A stretch of DNA of 64,000 nucleotides from Corticium candelabrum (GCF_963422355.1 NC_085093.1:3836003-3900002); one strand, 5' to 3'. Counted from the stretch's first letter, positions 48,901-62,020 are shown. The notes: generated by a model from the sequence alone, not told the origin. Numbers and translations are program-made.

Positions 48901-51900
48901 ACGACAGAACAAACTACTGTCGGTATCTCACTGTCAACTGGTACGACATGGTCTCTCTTGCAGAAACTCATCCGGATGCTCACGCTCTGCTAGAAGCAGG
49001 AGAGTTTGCTGTCCAAAGGTCTCATAACGTCTTCGCACAAGTACCTGTTGACATGGCTATTGAACAATCTATAAATCGCGATACTAAAACCAAAGGAGGA
49101 GTTATTGGTAGTAGTCTGAGATGCGGAGCCGTTCAGAGATGGATCGCCACAGCACATGACCGTGCGGCCATAACTGCGGCTTGCCACAGTTTGGCTGGCA
49201 TTTCAAGAGTCTGATAGAAGCAAGCGACACAAAGATTTGACGCGAATAAAGCGAGACGAAGATGATGTTCGGAGTGTAATTGGCACGCTTGAATGTTGGT
49301 CTAACCCATTTGAGGCGTCAAGCTGCGTTGTGAACATTTCATCTGGAATAATGGCTCCACCTGACGTCGCGAACGACCTCTTGCCAGCGTACCAAATAGG
49401 AAGCACACATGCCGAGAAGTTTGTTCATGAACGCTTGTGTAGTGGCAGTGTTGGATTTCTTGACAAGCTGCAAAAGTTGAAGCTGAAAACTTTCTCATCG
49501 ATGACCAAGACAGTCACAGTCCGAGCTAATTCTCGTGATGTAGCAATAAAGGCTGACATGAGCTTCTTTCACGAATGTTGGCAATCTCGACGAGTAGGAA
49601 TCTTGACTTCCGGATGGTCCTTTCGTTTTCCTTAAGTCCACTGCCATTGAGTTTGGCTTCACCGCAAGGTAATTTGAATAAAACAACCAAGTCTTCTTTA
49701 CTGCTTCTCTTGGAAAGCTATGGCTCCCCGGTAGAAAACATTGGCAGAGCAGCACTGCTAGTCGAAGCAATGGCTACTATTCAATCACTTACTAGGCTTA
49801 CAGGCACTCTTCGAGATCTTGCTTTTCAAATTCTTCGCTCAGTATTAGGCACTCGTGACCACGATCAGCTTTCTCGTGTTGACTTTGTCATAGATCGCTA
49901 TCCATCTGTATCCATCAAAGACGCAGAGCGCAGCAAGCGTGCCTCTACCGGCGTTATTGTTTCCCATATTATTAATGCGTCTCGGCGATGTCCAAAGCAG
50001 TAGAAGAAGTACCTAAGCTCTGGAAACAACAAGAGTGCTCTGTTGGACTTTTTAGTAAACGAGTGTACTTCTTGCTACAGTACGATGCTCAAAAACATTA
50101 ATCTTTACGTTTGTTCCGGAACCGGTTGTGTCCGCTTGACATCTACCGACGGTGAACAGGTATCGCGGTCAGAGGTTCTTGAGCTAACGTGCTCTCGTGA
50201 GGAGGCAGACACAAGACTCTTCCTATATGCTGCACAATCTAGAGAATCAACTACCATCACCAAATCTCCAGACACTGACGTTGCTTTCATTGACATATAT
50301 GGAGCCTCTTTGGATGTTTTTCGTCATGTTCAGTTGCTGTGGCTAACGGGTACCAAGGACCGGCGGCGTTTCGTGCATTTGTCGAGGCTAGCCCACGCGC
50401 TTGGAACAGAAATATGCAACTCTCTTCCAGGATATCATGCATTCACTGGTTGCGATACTACGAGTGCATTCTATGGTAAAGGCAAAAAGCGATCATTTGA
50501 AATTCTAATAAAAGATCGTACAATTCAGGCAGGCATGGCAGGACTAGGAGTAGCCCCTTAATGCTCGTTAGACACTCAAAAAAGTTGCGAATTGTTTGTT
50601 TGTCGATTGTATGGGCAACAGAACTGCACATCTATTAATGAAGCAAGGTACAAAATCTTTTGTGCTAAGGCTCCTGCGTGCCAGAACCTCCCCCCAACAG
50701 CCGATGCCGTCACTGTACGTCAAACGGACCAACTATTAAGCCTACATTTGGAAACATGCTCTCCAAGCCTTTCCTGCCGTCGGAAGTTGTAATGGACACG
50801 GTTGGATTGTGTATGGACAGGAAAAATAGAAATCAAGTGGATGGGCCAGCACCCAGCACCAGATGCAATTCTAGAAGTACTTAACTGCAGCACTTAACCG
50901 TAGCTGCAAAACTGGTTGCAACAGCAATCGCTGCGGTTGTTTTAAAAATGAACTGAAGTGTACAGAAATCTGTCGATGCGAGAATTGCAGTAACTGTGAC
51001 CAGGGAGAGGACGACACCAATGCTGTAGATATTCATAATGCTCCTATTGATGACCATGACGACGGGGACGACGACGACGATGATGATAGTGATAGTGATG
51101 ATACTGCTGCGAATTAAGTTAAGATAGCAGCGTATCGTCAGACGGGGAATTGACAGCGTAAATATCACAGCGAAATATAGCTGCCGATTTTGAGAGTTTT
51201 AGTTAAGAAATGTGGTATTACTAAATTAGAAATGCAATATTGGGTTGACTTTGGTGTAGAAAATAATTTACTTAGTTCCCAAACGTCTTTTGAATGCTAC
51301 TACGTATAGTGCAACCTCGGACAACGGACCGTCGGCGCTGCTATATTAAAATATTTAATTACAGCTAAACGGACACTTTTCGCAACGGGGGACAAGTGCA
51401 GAAATGCTGTACTTGGACATGTCTATCATTTGGTGATAAGAAACTTGTGTCTTCCGGAGGGTGGAATGGGACTTGTTTTCTGAAGCCTTTTTTTGACCTT
51501 GGCCCATGGACTAGCACTGCAGTCGTGGTGGTCTACTCTGCTATAAGCAAGCTGCTTTCCAAAATGCTTTAGAAATTTAACTCGCTGACTTCTAAGCCAA
51601 TTGGCAAACTGTAGACATCAGAGAGTAAAGCTCTGTCAACAGTGGCAACTGGATCGCGATCCAATCATGATAAATCCAATCCACATTGGGAGGTGGATTC
51701 GATTGCAATCGGACCATGATCCATTCTGGTCTAGTCTGCATGGACACGGCTTTTAAGTTTGAAGTATTTCCAAACTTGCTAGCTATACAAAGAAGACAGT
51801 AAAAAGTCATATCTGCATTTTGATTTATGCCCTTAGCCCTAGGTCTTCTGTCAGATCATAATCCTATCCAGCAGTAACAGATAAACAAACCAGCAACTGT

Positions 51901-54213
51901 ATCTGAAGTGCTTGTACAATGCCAAGACCTGCCACCTCAAGTTCCTCTACTGTACACAAAAAAAAAGTACAAAAAAGCTTGCAGTAGAACACTCAGTAGG
52001 CTCTTGCCCCAACGGAATGTTGCTGTTATAATCAACTCTACAACACGATGGAACTTGCCTGTGTATCAAACTTCACAGCTTCTCAGTGGCTGATTACAAA
52101 CACACGAGCTTATGCGCTACTTCTCTGTAAGCAACTGTAAAAACTTTTTATGCCCTACAAATCAATGATTAACTTAACTAATTAAGCCACATTTGTTACA
52201 TGTTGTTTTTTCATTAGGGATTCCTCAGGTCAGATTGACCATTACCATTATGCCATTCTGACAAACAACATGGGAGACAAACATTTCAAATTATATATTA
52301 GACACCTAGTGCTATAGCAAATCACCAAAGAAGACTCTACTAAACCTACACTGTACCAAACTCTATTGTATACAGGAGTTATTATATGGGCGTGGTTGGG
52401 TAGGTAATATGAGCCAGTTACAGCGCTTGTACAGGTCACGTAGAAGTAGAATATAACCGATAATCCACCCACTGTCATAGCAACAGAATATACCCTGGAT
52501 ACATTTTAGAGTAAACATCAGGCTCAATACAATACACTACATGCTATTTAGTCTATTAGCATCTTTCCCTTATACAAACTTTCAAAAGCCATTAGCTACC
52601 AAACATAACACAACACACTTAGGGCAGCCACATAACACCTATTACATCTACTAATTAGGTCAGCAAGGTCACAAGCACAAACAAGTTATTTATTGCTTGT
52701 TGCCCATGTAGAATGCTGAAGTCATGATACAAGCTAGCTACGCAGACTACAGTTCAAAACTACACAGCCACTGGCATCTACCAATTACAACTTCGTTGTT
52801 GAAAGTTGATGCAAATCCATGCCCATACAATAAATTACATATTACATGGCTATGTGGTGTTTATGGCATTATGGACACCTCAGCCTCAGGGCTTAACACT
52901 TCCATAATTGAACCTTGCCTCCAGCTAGGTCAATTATCCTGTTGATAATCCTGTTAGGCCTCAATAAATGCCATAAACGCCAGCTACCTATGTGATAACT
53001 AATACTTAATTGTTATGTGCACACATTGCATAGAGAAAAAGAACAAACGACAAAGAAGGCTCCACTATCGTGGATCATGGTAGGTCCATGGTAAGTTGCA
53101 TCTAATTAATACGTAGAAGTCTAGAGAAAAATGTGTTGCAGGCTGACCAGGAACATGGCATAATTTACCAGGTCTGCAAAACCTAGCCGAGAAAAACTCC
53201 TGACTGTGATGTCAGCCTAGTCATGTGACGCAAACTGAGGAGCAGGCAAAACGAGACCTCTCTCACACTAGAGTTTTACACACCTCCTATGGGCGGAGCA
53301 ATTTAACTTTGCGCGTTTTTACAATACACGCGTCCTATTACAGTATGGATCTTACACACTCCCGGCAGCGCAGTTTGCACTGAGACTCTACGCATTTGCT
53401 GCTGTCGTTGTAATCTCTAGCATTTCTATCTCAGACTACTAGTCTCCACGCAGCCAACCACTCCCCTTTTTGTCCGTGGCTACCGAGCACGTCACATCCG
53501 CATATTCGGTTAATTACATTGAACAACTTCCGCGCATCTCATTTCAGAACGCCAACGTCTCGTTTCTGGCCGTCGGAGGCAGTCTAGGCGAAATCCGACT
53601 CGAGAGTTCGTCGATCTCGACCCGGCCGCCGCGTTTCGCGACGATCCGAGAACGGCGTCGTGTCGATCGGAGCGTTACAGACACCCGGACGGACAGACAA
53701 AAGCGTGGTTTGATGTATAGACAATGCACATGCACGCGCAGTGGGTATACTCTAGCACAGACAGACCATAATATCACCTTCATCTGGAGACCAATTAGCC
53801 CAAAGACTAGTTGTTGACTCTCCAAGGCGTGTAAAGGCCTCATAAACCTCTGCAGTCACGTCCTTCCCGTCATCATCCACTGATTTGAAGGTGGTCTGAA
53901 CTTCGGGAGCGTACGCGATGCTGCAGTTGTCCAACAAGTCACGAATTGGATGCGGAGACGCCAGGGACGGCTCCACGTGGATGTCGCTCACGCACGCAGG
54001 CACTCCAGGCATGCAATAGGAAAGAAACCTGCCTCCTAGTTTGCTGTCAGCTTCGAGAATGAGAAAATCCGTAACGCCCTGCTGATGCAGGACTTGCCCC
54101 ACTCGCAGACCGGCCAAGCCACCGCCTAGGATTAGTACTTTGTGCTTGCCGTTACTCGCGTCTGTGGATGAGAAGGCAGCAAGAAGAACAAGTTGCAGGA
54201 GCAGAACGCCCAT
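45981..54213 (-). CDS. Secreted flavin-containing amine oxidase (polyamine-oxidase type), exons 1-2
   Basis: Exon 1 is 53778-54213 and exon 2 is 45981-47039, joined in phase 1 across a 6.7-kb intron (donor GTGATA; acceptor TTCTAG). The product so far is 498 residues. Residues 1-18 are a signal peptide (VLLLQLVLLAAFSS). LILGGGLAGL at 27-36 is the FAD dinucleotide-binding glycine motif and ILEADSKLGGRF the following ribose-binding segment. Exon 2 supplies the substrate part and ends with FFAGDAYYMTASLNGATRAL, the C-terminal FAD motif of the family. It should oxidise an amine, probably a polyamine, with release of hydrogen peroxide, outside the cell or in the secretory route. Exon 2 ends at a GTGAAT donor in phase 1, so at least one small terminal exon is unidentified. 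The intron hosts a decayed nuclease-like gene on the other strand. A broken exon-1 paralogue lies at 37403-37841. Confidence 0.85.
47040..48425. other. Amine oxidase intron, left part; no gene recognised
   Basis: No domain-bearing frame is visible. Near 47285-47355 there are short GGGGAC/GTCCCC inverted words. The start of the nuclease-like pseudogene may extend back to about 48160. Confidence 0.45.
48426..51115 (+). pseudogene. Decayed gene with FEN/XPG-like nuclease motifs and C-terminal CXC cysteine domain
   Basis: Plus-strand frames follow one another: 48426-48653 (SGKHYNRAMRVHEVL), 48801-49214 (DYRTNY-like region, VDMAIEQSINRDTKTKGG), 49237-49635, 49575-50003 (YPSVSIKDAERSKRAS), 50043-50561, and short frames to 51115. 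Frame 50043-50561 holds CSREEADTRLFLYAAQS, KSPDTDVAF and PGYHAFTGCDTTSAFYGKGK. The order E-A-D, S-P-D-T-D and G-C-D-(x)n-G-K-G-K resembles the acidic sites and helix-hairpin of FEN1/XPG nucleases. The C-terminus (50903 on) reads CKTGCNSNRCGCFKN and CTEICRCENCSNC, a tesmin/TSO1-like CXC pattern, then an Asp-rich tail. Stops and frameshifts are scattered, including a 13-bp tandem duplication near 50881-50906. It has no visible introns and sits in an intron of the amine oxidase. Confidence 0.6.
51116..53529. other. Amine oxidase intron, right part; no gene recognised
   Basis: No coding sequence is supported. Positions 51645-51730 contain repeated GATCCAAT/ATTGGATC-like words on both strands. Confidence 0.45.
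53530..53730 (+). other. CpG-rich, coding-like segment of unknown nature
   Basis: Base composition is clearly richer in CG than the surroundings. Two plus-strand frames are open; one contains FVDLDPAAAFRDDPRTASC. A possible acceptor (TCATTTCAG) lies just before it. It could be an exon of an unidentified gene, or a promoter-type CpG patch near exon 1 of the amine oxidase. Confidence 0.3.
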
Positions 54214-55296
54214 GAGTCAAGTATTCCGGCCGGCCGTTCAGTTCGAATGGTAATTGCAATGCGATCCACTCAGTGATTGGCTTGAGTTAATGCAATTTTA
54301 CCAATTAAAGTACTAGTGTAATAGTTGAGCAAACTTGTTTAGGAGTCAAATATGACACATGCATGGCAGTTGTGTGATGCCATGCCATGCATACAGTACA
54401 TACAAATTAGTAGAGCCTCTCGTCGCCCTGTATTGTGGATGTAATGAGTAAACAAACTACCTCGCTTGCCAGACCGTAAACAGATTTGCAAAAGTTACTG
54501 GCACAGAAATTTCAATTTCTACATGAGTCCCTCCACCCCCCGCTTCCTACGCCGGTGCTACAGTAAAGCTTGACGAGCAGCCATTCTAAAATCGACGAAA
54601 TTCAAGACGCTAAAAATTTAGATAATTTTTATAGCATGCCGATTTGTGACAAATCGAAAAATGTACAAGGGCGAAATGGCGGAAGCCGTTGCGAATTATT
54701 GAGGGGCAAAGGCAGATCTAGACGGGCGTTGCCCACTTCTTATACGTGGGCATAGCTAAATAATAATTAGATGATAATTAATTAAGTAGTCTCAATACAC
54801 CTAGTGACGTATAACCTAACTAAAGTAAATCAATTGGCAAGTTTTAGCGCTGACTTATTTCATAATTATGGAATATAGAGAAAACGTCTGTATCTAGGCT
54901 AGTAGATGGAATATATCGAAAGGGTATCAGAAGAGGTATTGGACTGAGACAACAAGATTCGCTAAGAGATCGACTGGGAGATTGGTTTTTAATGCAGGTC
55001 TTGTTTATGAAAAGGGCTTTGGAATCGTCAAATTTATATAAAGACTTTAATTAATACTGTATATAGAGACAATTTAGGGCATACTTTGAGGTGTCCCGTT
55101 GGAAATCTGTTTACTGTGTTAAAAGTATAGGAAACTAAAGTTTCTGTGTTGACTTAATTAATTAATTAGTGTTATTTGTGTTCTGTTCTAGTCTTGTTTG
55201 TGTAGAGTCTTCGTTGGTATGCTTGTATGTTACGTATTGCGTTGCCCCCCTCCGAGGGAACTGCAGATGTATACTTTGTTGCACTATGAAATATAT
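54214..55296. other. Amine oxidase upstream region, no gene recognised
   Basis: AT-rich. No TATA box could be placed with confidence before the ATG at 54213. Confidence 0.4.
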
Positions 55297-55394
55297 TACC
55301 TGTCGACGCCCCTCCATCATGGGCAAGTGGGGCCTTTACCGCCATCTGTGCGCCCACCAACCCGGCAGGTGAGCCCAGCAGGGTACATGTTTCT
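55297..55394 (+). repeat. Dispersed repeat, copy 1
   Basis: Starts TACCTGTCG, contains CCATCATGGGCAA and ends GGCAGGTGAGCCCAGCAGGG then TACATGTTTCT. A second copy with an internal deletion lies at 56807-56885. Confidence 0.7.
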
Positions 55395-55769
55395 GTGTTC
55401 TTTCTGATCGCATTCGCTGTGTATGCAAGCACCTGTGTTGGTTTAGCAACACTTAGCTAATGCCTGTGACCTACTAAGTGATTACGACATCAATAGCTTG
55501 TTTACTGTGACTCCGGATTTACTGTTACTAACACGGACTTGTTTTACTGTGACTTGCAATACCTGCAAAACACGTAGAAAAAGAAGAAGAAAGTTTCTAG
55601 AAAAAATACGGGATGCAGTTAAGACATTGTGGAGAGCTATAACATCACAAATGAGATAGATGACGACTACGAAGTGACGGAAATTGATAGTGATGTTACA
55701 TTGACCTACCAAGCCCAGACGAATACGACCAAGCATTGCTGAACGCATGAAGCTTTGCACTAGAGTAAT

Positions 55770-56551
55770 TAGCCTCGTACCAGACCCTGCCCGGTTCCCG
55801 TATAACACGACAACTCTGGAGGGGATCATACCGCCTACCGTTTATGCTATAGATGTTCAACTTAGCTCATATGTCACCAAGCCTAGTAGTTAGTCTCATG
55901 TGTCACACGAATGTCTTGCAGCCGACTTGACCTTCCATTCGTACTCTACTTGTTTCCTTTCAATGTTGGTATTCTGTCCCTACGCAAGCTCTACCTAATT
56001 GCCAACCTCTTTGAGAAAGAGGACTTCCTCTCCAAGAGACTCTAGAGCGGATGTCAACACCGTGTCTGACGGCACGCTCTGCCAGGCTCCAAATGTTTCC
56101 GAATCGTACACGAGCTTCCCGATTCGTATTGTTCTCGTAGCCTAGCACAGTAATAGAGCGGTGCCTAGTGCATCCCTAGTCCAAGCTACCTAGACTGCTG
56201 ATCGAATCACATTGGACCTCACAGCTTCAGATAACGTAAATCAAACTCAGGATCGAGCTCGCTCTGTGAATGAATAGAGCTCTTTCCATGCAGCAAAATG
56301 AATCTCTTCTCATGCAGCTGTACAGGAACAAAATGTAAACAGTGAATGTATGCAATCGTATATCACAACTAGCATATCTTTGATGGAAGGATGGATTCAT
56401 AATTAACTAAGAGCATGAGAGTATTGACGTTGGTGACGTGCAGGTGACACTAGGTGAAGAAAGTAGGCGGTATGATCCCAGACCCTCTCCGGCGTTGTCG
56501 TGTTATACGGGAACCGGGCAAGACGGCGTGAGAGGGTCTGGTACGAGGCTA
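55770..56551. mobile_element. Mutator-like MITE, 782 bp, second family member
   Basis: The left end (55770-55838) and right end (56463-56551, reversed) share TAGCCTCGTACCAGACCCT and then CCCGGTTCCCGTATAACACG, with two small gaps. AGAGTAAT flanks both sides directly (55762-55769 and 56552-56559). The right TIR holds a hairpin, CCAGACCCTCTC...GAGAGGGTCTGG. The start TAGCCTCG and the CCAGAC/GTCTGG hairpin are shared with the MITE at 3608-4251. Confidence 0.72.
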
Positions 56552-56806
56552 AGAGTAATGAAGTAATTGACATGGCATCTGCTGTCGTGACCACTTATCC
56601 ATAATCATATGCGTAACGCTCCAATAGACTAACGGTCTTTGTTATGCAAAAATCTTATTCTCCTGTGTGTGTCTTATTTACATGCTATGTTTAGCGTCTA
56701 GAAGAAATCCGGGCTCTTGCGCTTTCGAATGATGTCGCTTACCGACGAAGGACACAGGAGTTATAGCGATTTTTGTAAATTCACAGTGAACTCGAACAGA
56801 GTGTAG

Positions 56807-56885
56807 TACCTGTCGGTATGCCCTTCCATGATGGGCAAATGGCGCCTTACCCTCGGCAGGTGAGCCCAGCAGGGTACATGTTTCT
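56807..56885 (+). repeat. Dispersed repeat, copy 2
   Basis: Matches 55297-55394 at both ends and lacks about 19 bp in the middle. Confidence 0.7.
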
Positions 56886-57228
56886 CAATCTGTGTAGTCC
56901 ACACGGCGATCAATGACTAGTGTCTGTTCAATTATTGGAGAGGACATGGGGAAAACCGTATCTCCTGAAAGTGGACGTCCTAGCAGGTTGATTCCAGCAT
57001 CATTGGAAAGCTCACAAGGAGGAGCTAGGTTCCAGATCAATTACTGAATACTGTGATTAGCTCTTTCTTACGACAAAACTTGTAACTTCCTGTATGACAC
57101 GCCAGGCCAGATTCCCCAGGAGCTTTTGAAAGAGGGGATTTACCGTTAGCAGTTATTTATAGCATTACTAATTTTCTCTTTTCTAATGAAATTATATGAA
57201 ATTATTGAACCACGCCTATTGGAAAAGA

Positions 57229-57292
57229 GGGGGTTGGAACCCCCTGAACCCCCTGAACCCCCTGAACCCCCTCTGGATCCGGCACTGACACG
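57229..57292 (-). repeat. Transposon end with tandem GGGGGTTCA decamers
   Basis: Reading the minus strand: AGTGCCGGATCCAGAGGGGG, followed by repeated GGGTTCAGGG. It resembles the left end of the MITE at 61382 (CAGTGGCGGATCTAGAGGGG). No matching other end was found. Confidence 0.45.
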
Positions 57293-57703
57293 CGCTTGGC
57301 CCTGCCCTCCTCTTGCATTTTCATCAGGTGTGTGATAACTCAAAGCCACCGCTCTAGCGCCCACTACTTGAAAGTTGACGGGGACGTACTTTGAACTATG
57401 GATTGATAAGTAAAACAGCTGTAGCTATAGCAAGCTTAGGTAGTTGAAGCAGTGGTTGAACCTTTGAACCTATAAGTCTAATAACCGCAGTTTCCACGTC
57501 CTCTCCACTAATCCAACAGATTATAGCCAATTTCGATATTGCAGGCATTACGGTGACCGCAAACTCGATACAGCACGCCTAGTAGATATCGATGACCACC
57601 AGGAATCACAGAAACTCCCCAACGACTGAAACGAGTCATAGTCTCATGGATAAAGCTAGAGAAACATGAGAAAGAAAGACAGACAAGGTGCATAATTTAC
57701 TGT

Positions 57704-57768
57704 CTGGGGTTTGAACTCCCAAATCATCGAGTAGTAGTCATTGTCGCTAACCACTAAGCCACGGCATT
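57704..57768 (-). repeat. tRNA-derived SINE head (A and B boxes)
   Basis: The minus strand reads CCGTGGCTTAGTGGTTAGCG (A box at 57745-57763), then GGGAGTTCAAACCCC (B box at 57706-57720) at a tRNA-like spacing. The expected acceptor stem does not pair, so it is a tRNA-derived SINE or tRNA relic, not a working tRNA. Confidence 0.55.
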
Positions 57769-59271
<1,503 letters not shown>

Positions 59272-60722
59272 CCAGATGAGACTTGACAAAGCGCTGACTG
59301 TTAGAACAGCCGCAACTTTATTAAAAACAGCCAGTTGACTTTGGAATTCTTCTGCTGGTACGTCTCTCCAAACTTTAGTCCTGAAGGTACAACAACATTA
59401 ATTAAAATCTATTACTAAATCTAAAATTTATTTATCTATTTATTATTTATCATATATAAATATTATTTATTATTTATCATTTATAAATATTATTTATTAT
59501 TTATCATTTATAAATATTATTTATTATTTATCATTTAATATAAATATTATTTATTATTTATAATTTATAATTTATTATTTATTATTTATAAATATTATTT
59601 ATTGTTTATTATTTATTATTTATTACTTATTATTTATTATTTATTATTTATTATTTATTATTTATTATTTATAATTTATTATTTATTATTTATTATTTAT
59701 TATTTATTATTTATTATTTATTATTTATTATTTATTATTTATTATTTATTATTTATAAATATTATTTATTATTTATTATTTATTATTTATTATTTACAAA
59801 TATTATTTATTATTTATAATTTATCATTTATTATTTATAATTTATTATTTATTATTTATTATTTATTATTTATTATTTATTATTTATTATTTATTATTTA
59901 CAAATATTATTTATTATTTATTATTTTTTATATATTATTTATAATTTATTATTTATTATTTATTATTTATTATTTATTATTTATTATTTACAAATATTAT
60001 TTATTATTTATCATTTATAAATATTATTTATTGTTTATCATTTATAGATATTATTTATCATTTATAAATATATTTTTTATTTATTATTTAATATTTATTA
60101 TTTATTATCATTATTATTATTTATCAAATATTATTTATTATTTATTATTTATTATTTATTATTTATTATTTATAAAATTTATTGTTTATTTACTATTTAT
60201 TCATCTTTTCATTTACTTTTTATTTATTTCAAATTTATTTATTTACTTTTTTATTTCTATTTTATCATGCATATTAAATCTAGATGAAACTTCTTATTGT
60301 GTGGAACGTACAGATAGGCGAAGCAGACGAGCCATGCAACAGCGATTGTGAAAGACAGAGTACTACTTCCGATCAGAGTTGAAATATGAATACATTTTGC
60401 CACGCCCATCACCTCCGTCGCCACGTCGAAAGCAATAAAAACGACAGCAATGAGTATGGCGACACCGCCGCATGCCAAACCGAGGACACATGCCTCTTTC
60501 TTTCCATTGAAACTGCACTGGCGAGGTTCGGCAATACAACTAATGACGACAACACCAAACACCTAGGACAAAATTTACATAAGAAATATTTTGTATATTG
60601 ACAGTGTGGCCAACGTGGCTTCTTTGAACTCATACACACATGCATGCATCTGGGCAGAGAATTCTCACCAAGCCAGCGACTCTAAAAGCAATCCGAATAA
60701 GTGCAGCTTTTCGTAATTCCAT
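59272..60722 (-). CDS. Synaptogyrin-like four-helix MARVEL membrane protein, exons 1-3
   Basis: Exon 1 is 60669-60722 (MELRKAALIRIAFRVAGL), exon 2 is 60312-60562, exon 3 is 59272-59380. All introns are GT-AG and the phases chain (0, 2, 0), giving 138 codons. Four membrane segments are visible: the start of exon 2 (VFGVVVISCIA), LGLACGGVAILIAVVFIAF, SFTIAVAWLVCFAYL, and VAAVLTVSALSSLIW in exon 3. The extracellular CSFNGKKEAC pair, the Asp after the second helix and the W-x-x-x-P linker before helix four match synaptogyrins, tetraspanning vesicle proteins. The short cytoplasmic tail exon is missing from this model. Intron 2 is almost filled by a heptamer satellite. Confidence 0.75.
59425..60265. 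repeat. ATTATTT heptamer minisatellite, about 840 bp
   Basis: The 7-bp unit ATTATTT, with interspersed ATAAATATTATTT variants, fills intron 2 of the synaptogyrin-like gene. Because seven is not a multiple of three and no phase contains a stop, it makes a 249-codon open frame of FIIYYLL repeats that is not a gene. Confidence 0.95.
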
Positions 60723-61381
60723 CACGTGTACGTACGTCAACCTGCGTCCTTACTGTGGGACGTGCATGCGGGCTACTCTAACTTATCAGCTCATTTGAGC
60801 TCTTGCAATGTCCAGAGAAACGTTTAGCACACGTGACGAGTTTTCTCGAAAGAAGGGACATTTTCTTTGCTATAGAATTTCTATGGAGAAAAGTTTTGCT
60901 CTCGAAGTCACTAGATTAATTAGTTAATGAACACGTCTCCTCATGCAGTTGCGTAAACGACGTGTAACTTATTTAGCAAATTGAATCTAGAAATTTGAAA
61001 GTGAGTGACGAATGTATGTTGTAGTAGGAAGGAGGAACAAGAAACAGGGCGTGACTATGTATAGGTGTGTTTCCAGGCCTCCAATGTCTGGAATTAAGTT
61101 AATTAACCCTCAAAGACTCATAGGTGCATGGGCGTAATCTCGAGAAAGTATACGCAATAACGCGTATACACCCATGCTGAGGCTACATGCACAAGCCCTA
61201 GATGCACAATCATTTTTGCAACAATTTGAGAATTGCAACTAGCAAATTTTCTACATCTACTGGTAATTGATCCACGATCCTCTCAGAATACAAAAAATGC
61301 ATCGAGGTACAGTGGATTTGCTGAAAGATTTGTCTTAATTAATTAGCATGAAATCTTGATGAAAAACCGTTCTGAGCTAAG
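60723..61381. other. Synaptogyrin-like gene upstream region, no gene recognised
   Basis: No supported coding sequence or TATA box. Confidence 0.4.
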
Positions 61382-62020
61382 CAGTGGCGGATCTAGAGGG
61401 GTTTCAGGGGGTTTCCGTGGAACCCCCTAAAAATTTTGTGACGTCATCACACGGAGATGACCGCGTACCAACAGTGCTTGTTACTTCCTGACGTAACTCG
61501 CAGCTCATGTTTTAGTTTTAAGGAACTTCACACAGAGGTGCAGTACAGATTATGAACTTTCGGCGTAGGTCCATCATCGTCGGACAGTACGAGTGAGTCG
61601 AACGGTACTCCTACTCTTTCATTAATTTATGGTAACTTGTTTTCAATCTCAGTTGTTCTCAAACAACATGTTTCATTTACTTCCTTGCAATGATAATGTT
61701 TCAAAGTAGTTATTTTCTATCTCATGAAAATATACTTCCACCTTTGATGGTCACAACATTCACAATTTCATGAAACCATATATGTCTATAGAAGCTTTCT
61801 TCGGAAAGAACAGAAAAAGCGGTAACATTTGCCTGTCTAGCGAAATACATGTATAGGTTGCAAGATCAATTCAAATTCTCCATTACTGTAGATTCATTAA
61901 CGTATACTTCCGTTCTATGGTATAGGTGATAAAATAGATAATTTATATCTGGAGGCGTAGCTGATCCTAACCTTTGTGACGTCACGGAACCCCCATTCGA
62001 AAGTCCTGAATCTGCCCCTG
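61382..62020. mobile_element. hAT-like MITE, 639 bp
   Basis: The left end is CAGTGGCGGATCTAGAGG and the right end, reversed, is CAGGGGCAGATTCAGGAC. Subterminal GGGGGTT and GTGACGTCA words are also inverted. The direct repeat CTAAG lies at 61377-61381 and 62021-62025. There is no transposase. The short target duplication leaves the superfamily open, and hAT is inferred from the CAG ends. Confidence 0.55.

Noticed and set aside
57704-57768. Functional tRNA gene
   Set aside because: A and B boxes are present but the ends do not form an acceptor stem.
59602-60351. 249-codon open frame of FIIYYLL repeats
   Set aside because: It is the ATTATTT heptamer satellite in an intron; the repeat has no stop in that reading, so the frame is trivial.
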